A stretch of DNA of 6,687 bases from Paracoccaceae bacterium (GTDB taxonomy: Bacteria > Pseudomonadota > Alphaproteobacteria > Rhodobacterales > Rhodobacteraceae), in the NCBI GenBank assembly GCA_027030435.1, contig JALVEX010000431.1, positions 1-6,687 of the forward strand, in the 5' to 3' direction. Below are positions 5,878 through 6,687 of the stretch, one piece after another. The notes under the pieces are model-generated. The model had not been told where the DNA came from and did no database searches. It was given only the letters and a program-made list of their open reading frames with translations. The first letter of the stretch is position 1. The number at the start of each line of letters is the position of its first letter. The translations under genes and the position numbers were made by a program.

Positions 5878-6687
5878 TCACAGATAATCCGAGCGCTGCA
5901 GCCCGTATTTGGCCATCTTCTCGTTCAGCGTGCGGCGCGGGAGGCGCAATTCCTCCATCACCTTCACGATCGAGCCCTTGTGGCGGCGCATGGTATTGTC
6001 GATCAGCATGCGCTCGAAGGCTTCCACATATTCCTTCAGCGGCTTGCCCTCGGAGGTCATCATCGGCTCGATTTCCTCGTTGTCGGCCATCAGAAGCGAG
6101 GCGATGGTTCCCGAGCCGCGCCGGCTCTGCAGCACCGCGCGCTCGGCGAGATTGATCAGCTGGCGCACATTGCCCGCCCAGGGCGCCTGCAGAAGCTGCG
6201 CCGCCTCCTGGGCGGAAATCTCGGGCGCCTCGCAGCCGTATTCCTCGGCGAACTGCTCGCTGTAGCGGGTGAACAGGGTGAGAATGTCCTCGCCGCGCTG
6301 GCGCAGGGGCGGCAGGGTGATCCTGAGCGCCGCAAGCCGGTAATAGAGATCCGGGCGCAGGGCATCCTCGCAGCTCTTCCCCTGCGATTGCTGGTTGCAG
6401 ATCGCCAGGATCCGGGTTTCGGGCGGGGTTCCCTGATCGTTGATCCAGGTGAGAAGGCGGGCCTGAAGCTGAGGCGGGAGCGCATCGACATCCTCCAGCA
6501 CCAGCGTGCCGCCGCGCGCCTCCTCGACCATGGGAATACAAGAGCCGTCAAGCACCGGGCCGAACAGGCGGCGGGCGAGCTCCTCTTCCTCGTAGGCGGC
6601 GCAGGAGATCAGCGCGAAGGGCTTTCCCGCCCGCGCGCCGGCGGCGTGGAGCGCATGGGCCACGAGGGTCTTGCCGGTGCCGGTCTC
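5878..6687 (-). CDS. DctD-like, NtrC-class AAA+ response regulator, 5' end missing
   Basis: The last 269 residues of an NtrC-class enhancer-binding protein; the receiver domain and the start of the AAA+ domain lie beyond the right edge. The visible part begins in Walker A (ETGTGKT). The Walker B region is GGTLVLEDVDAL, a sensor I-like RILAICN follows, then the arginine-finger region RPDLYYRL, PPLRQRGEDI, and sensor II WAGNVRQL. A Fis-type helix-turn-helix ends the protein (RHKGSIVKVMEEL, LPRRTLNEKMAKYGL). The end strongly resembles DctD, the regulator of C4-dicarboxylate uptake, as found in Rhodobacterales, but no dct transporter or sensor kinase is in view, so no symbol is given. Two features are odd. 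The GAFTGA loop that contacts sigma-54 is absent: only about 15 residues separate LFG from RGGTL. Walker B also reads E-D where the family has D-E. The gene is followed by GC hairpins and repeat copy 2. The function assignment to the class is secure; DctD identity and sigma-54 dependence are not. Confidence 0.85.
   Translation of the reverse strand, partial: ETGTGKTLVAHALHAAGARAGKPFALISCAAYEEEELARRLFGPVLDGSCIPMVEEARGGTLVLEDVDALPPQLQARLLTWINDQGTPPETRILAICNQQSQGKSCEDALRPDLYYRLAALRITLPPLRQRGEDILTLFTRYSEQFAEEYGCEAPEISAQEAAQLLQAPWAGNVRQLINLAERAVLQSRRGSGTIASLLMADNEEIEPMMTSEGKPLKEYVEAFERMLIDNTMRRHKGSIVKVMEELRLPRRTLNEKMAKYGLQRSDYL

Overview
The window is GC-rich, tightly packed chromosomal DNA of an alphaproteobacterium, most likely of the Rhodobacterales. 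The evidence is the RNase E type (large acidic insertion in the S1 domain, alternating acidic and basic tail, a terminal GWW motif) and a DctD-like regulator of a form I associate with that order. This assignment rests on family recognition from memory; no search was run.

Layout from left to right. Positions 1-986 (minus strand) hold most of a membrane-anchored alpha/beta-hydrolase-fold protein whose C-terminus lies off the left edge. It follows ccdA (1053-1802, minus), a six-helix membrane thiol-electron transporter, at a 66-bp gap, so the two may be co-transcribed. A 110-bp divergent intergenic region separates ccdA from a small tusA-type sulfur carrier gene (1913-2161, plus). tusA converges on rne (2325-5324, minus), which encodes a 999-residue RNase E and fills nearly half the window. 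A 553-bp stretch without a convincing gene (5325-5877) holds the probable rne promoter, a long leader with a run of predicted hairpins, and a 3'-end repeat with strong hairpins. The right edge (5878-6687, minus) carries the C-terminal part of a sigma-54-activator-like (DctD/NtrC class) response regulator.

Functional links. RNase E is the core of the mRNA-degrading degradosome, and its structured leader could be a site of feedback control. CcdA moves reducing equivalents across the inner membrane to periplasmic thiol proteins. TusA carries persulfide sulfur in the cytoplasm. Their head-to-head pairing is suggestive of thiol or sulfur traffic but does not prove it. The regulator is unusual because the loop that normally contacts sigma-54 is missing.

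Two copies of a roughly 30-bp element lie shortly downstream of the two minus-strand genes whose 3' ends fall to the right of position 2000 (rne and the regulator gene), in the same orientation relative to each. I found no tRNA, rRNA, CRISPR array, insertion sequence or phage gene. Nothing here is clearly a new multi-gene system. The points most worth a second look are the GAFTGA-less regulator, the folded rne leader, and the hydrolase with a transmembrane hairpin inserted before its nucleophile.
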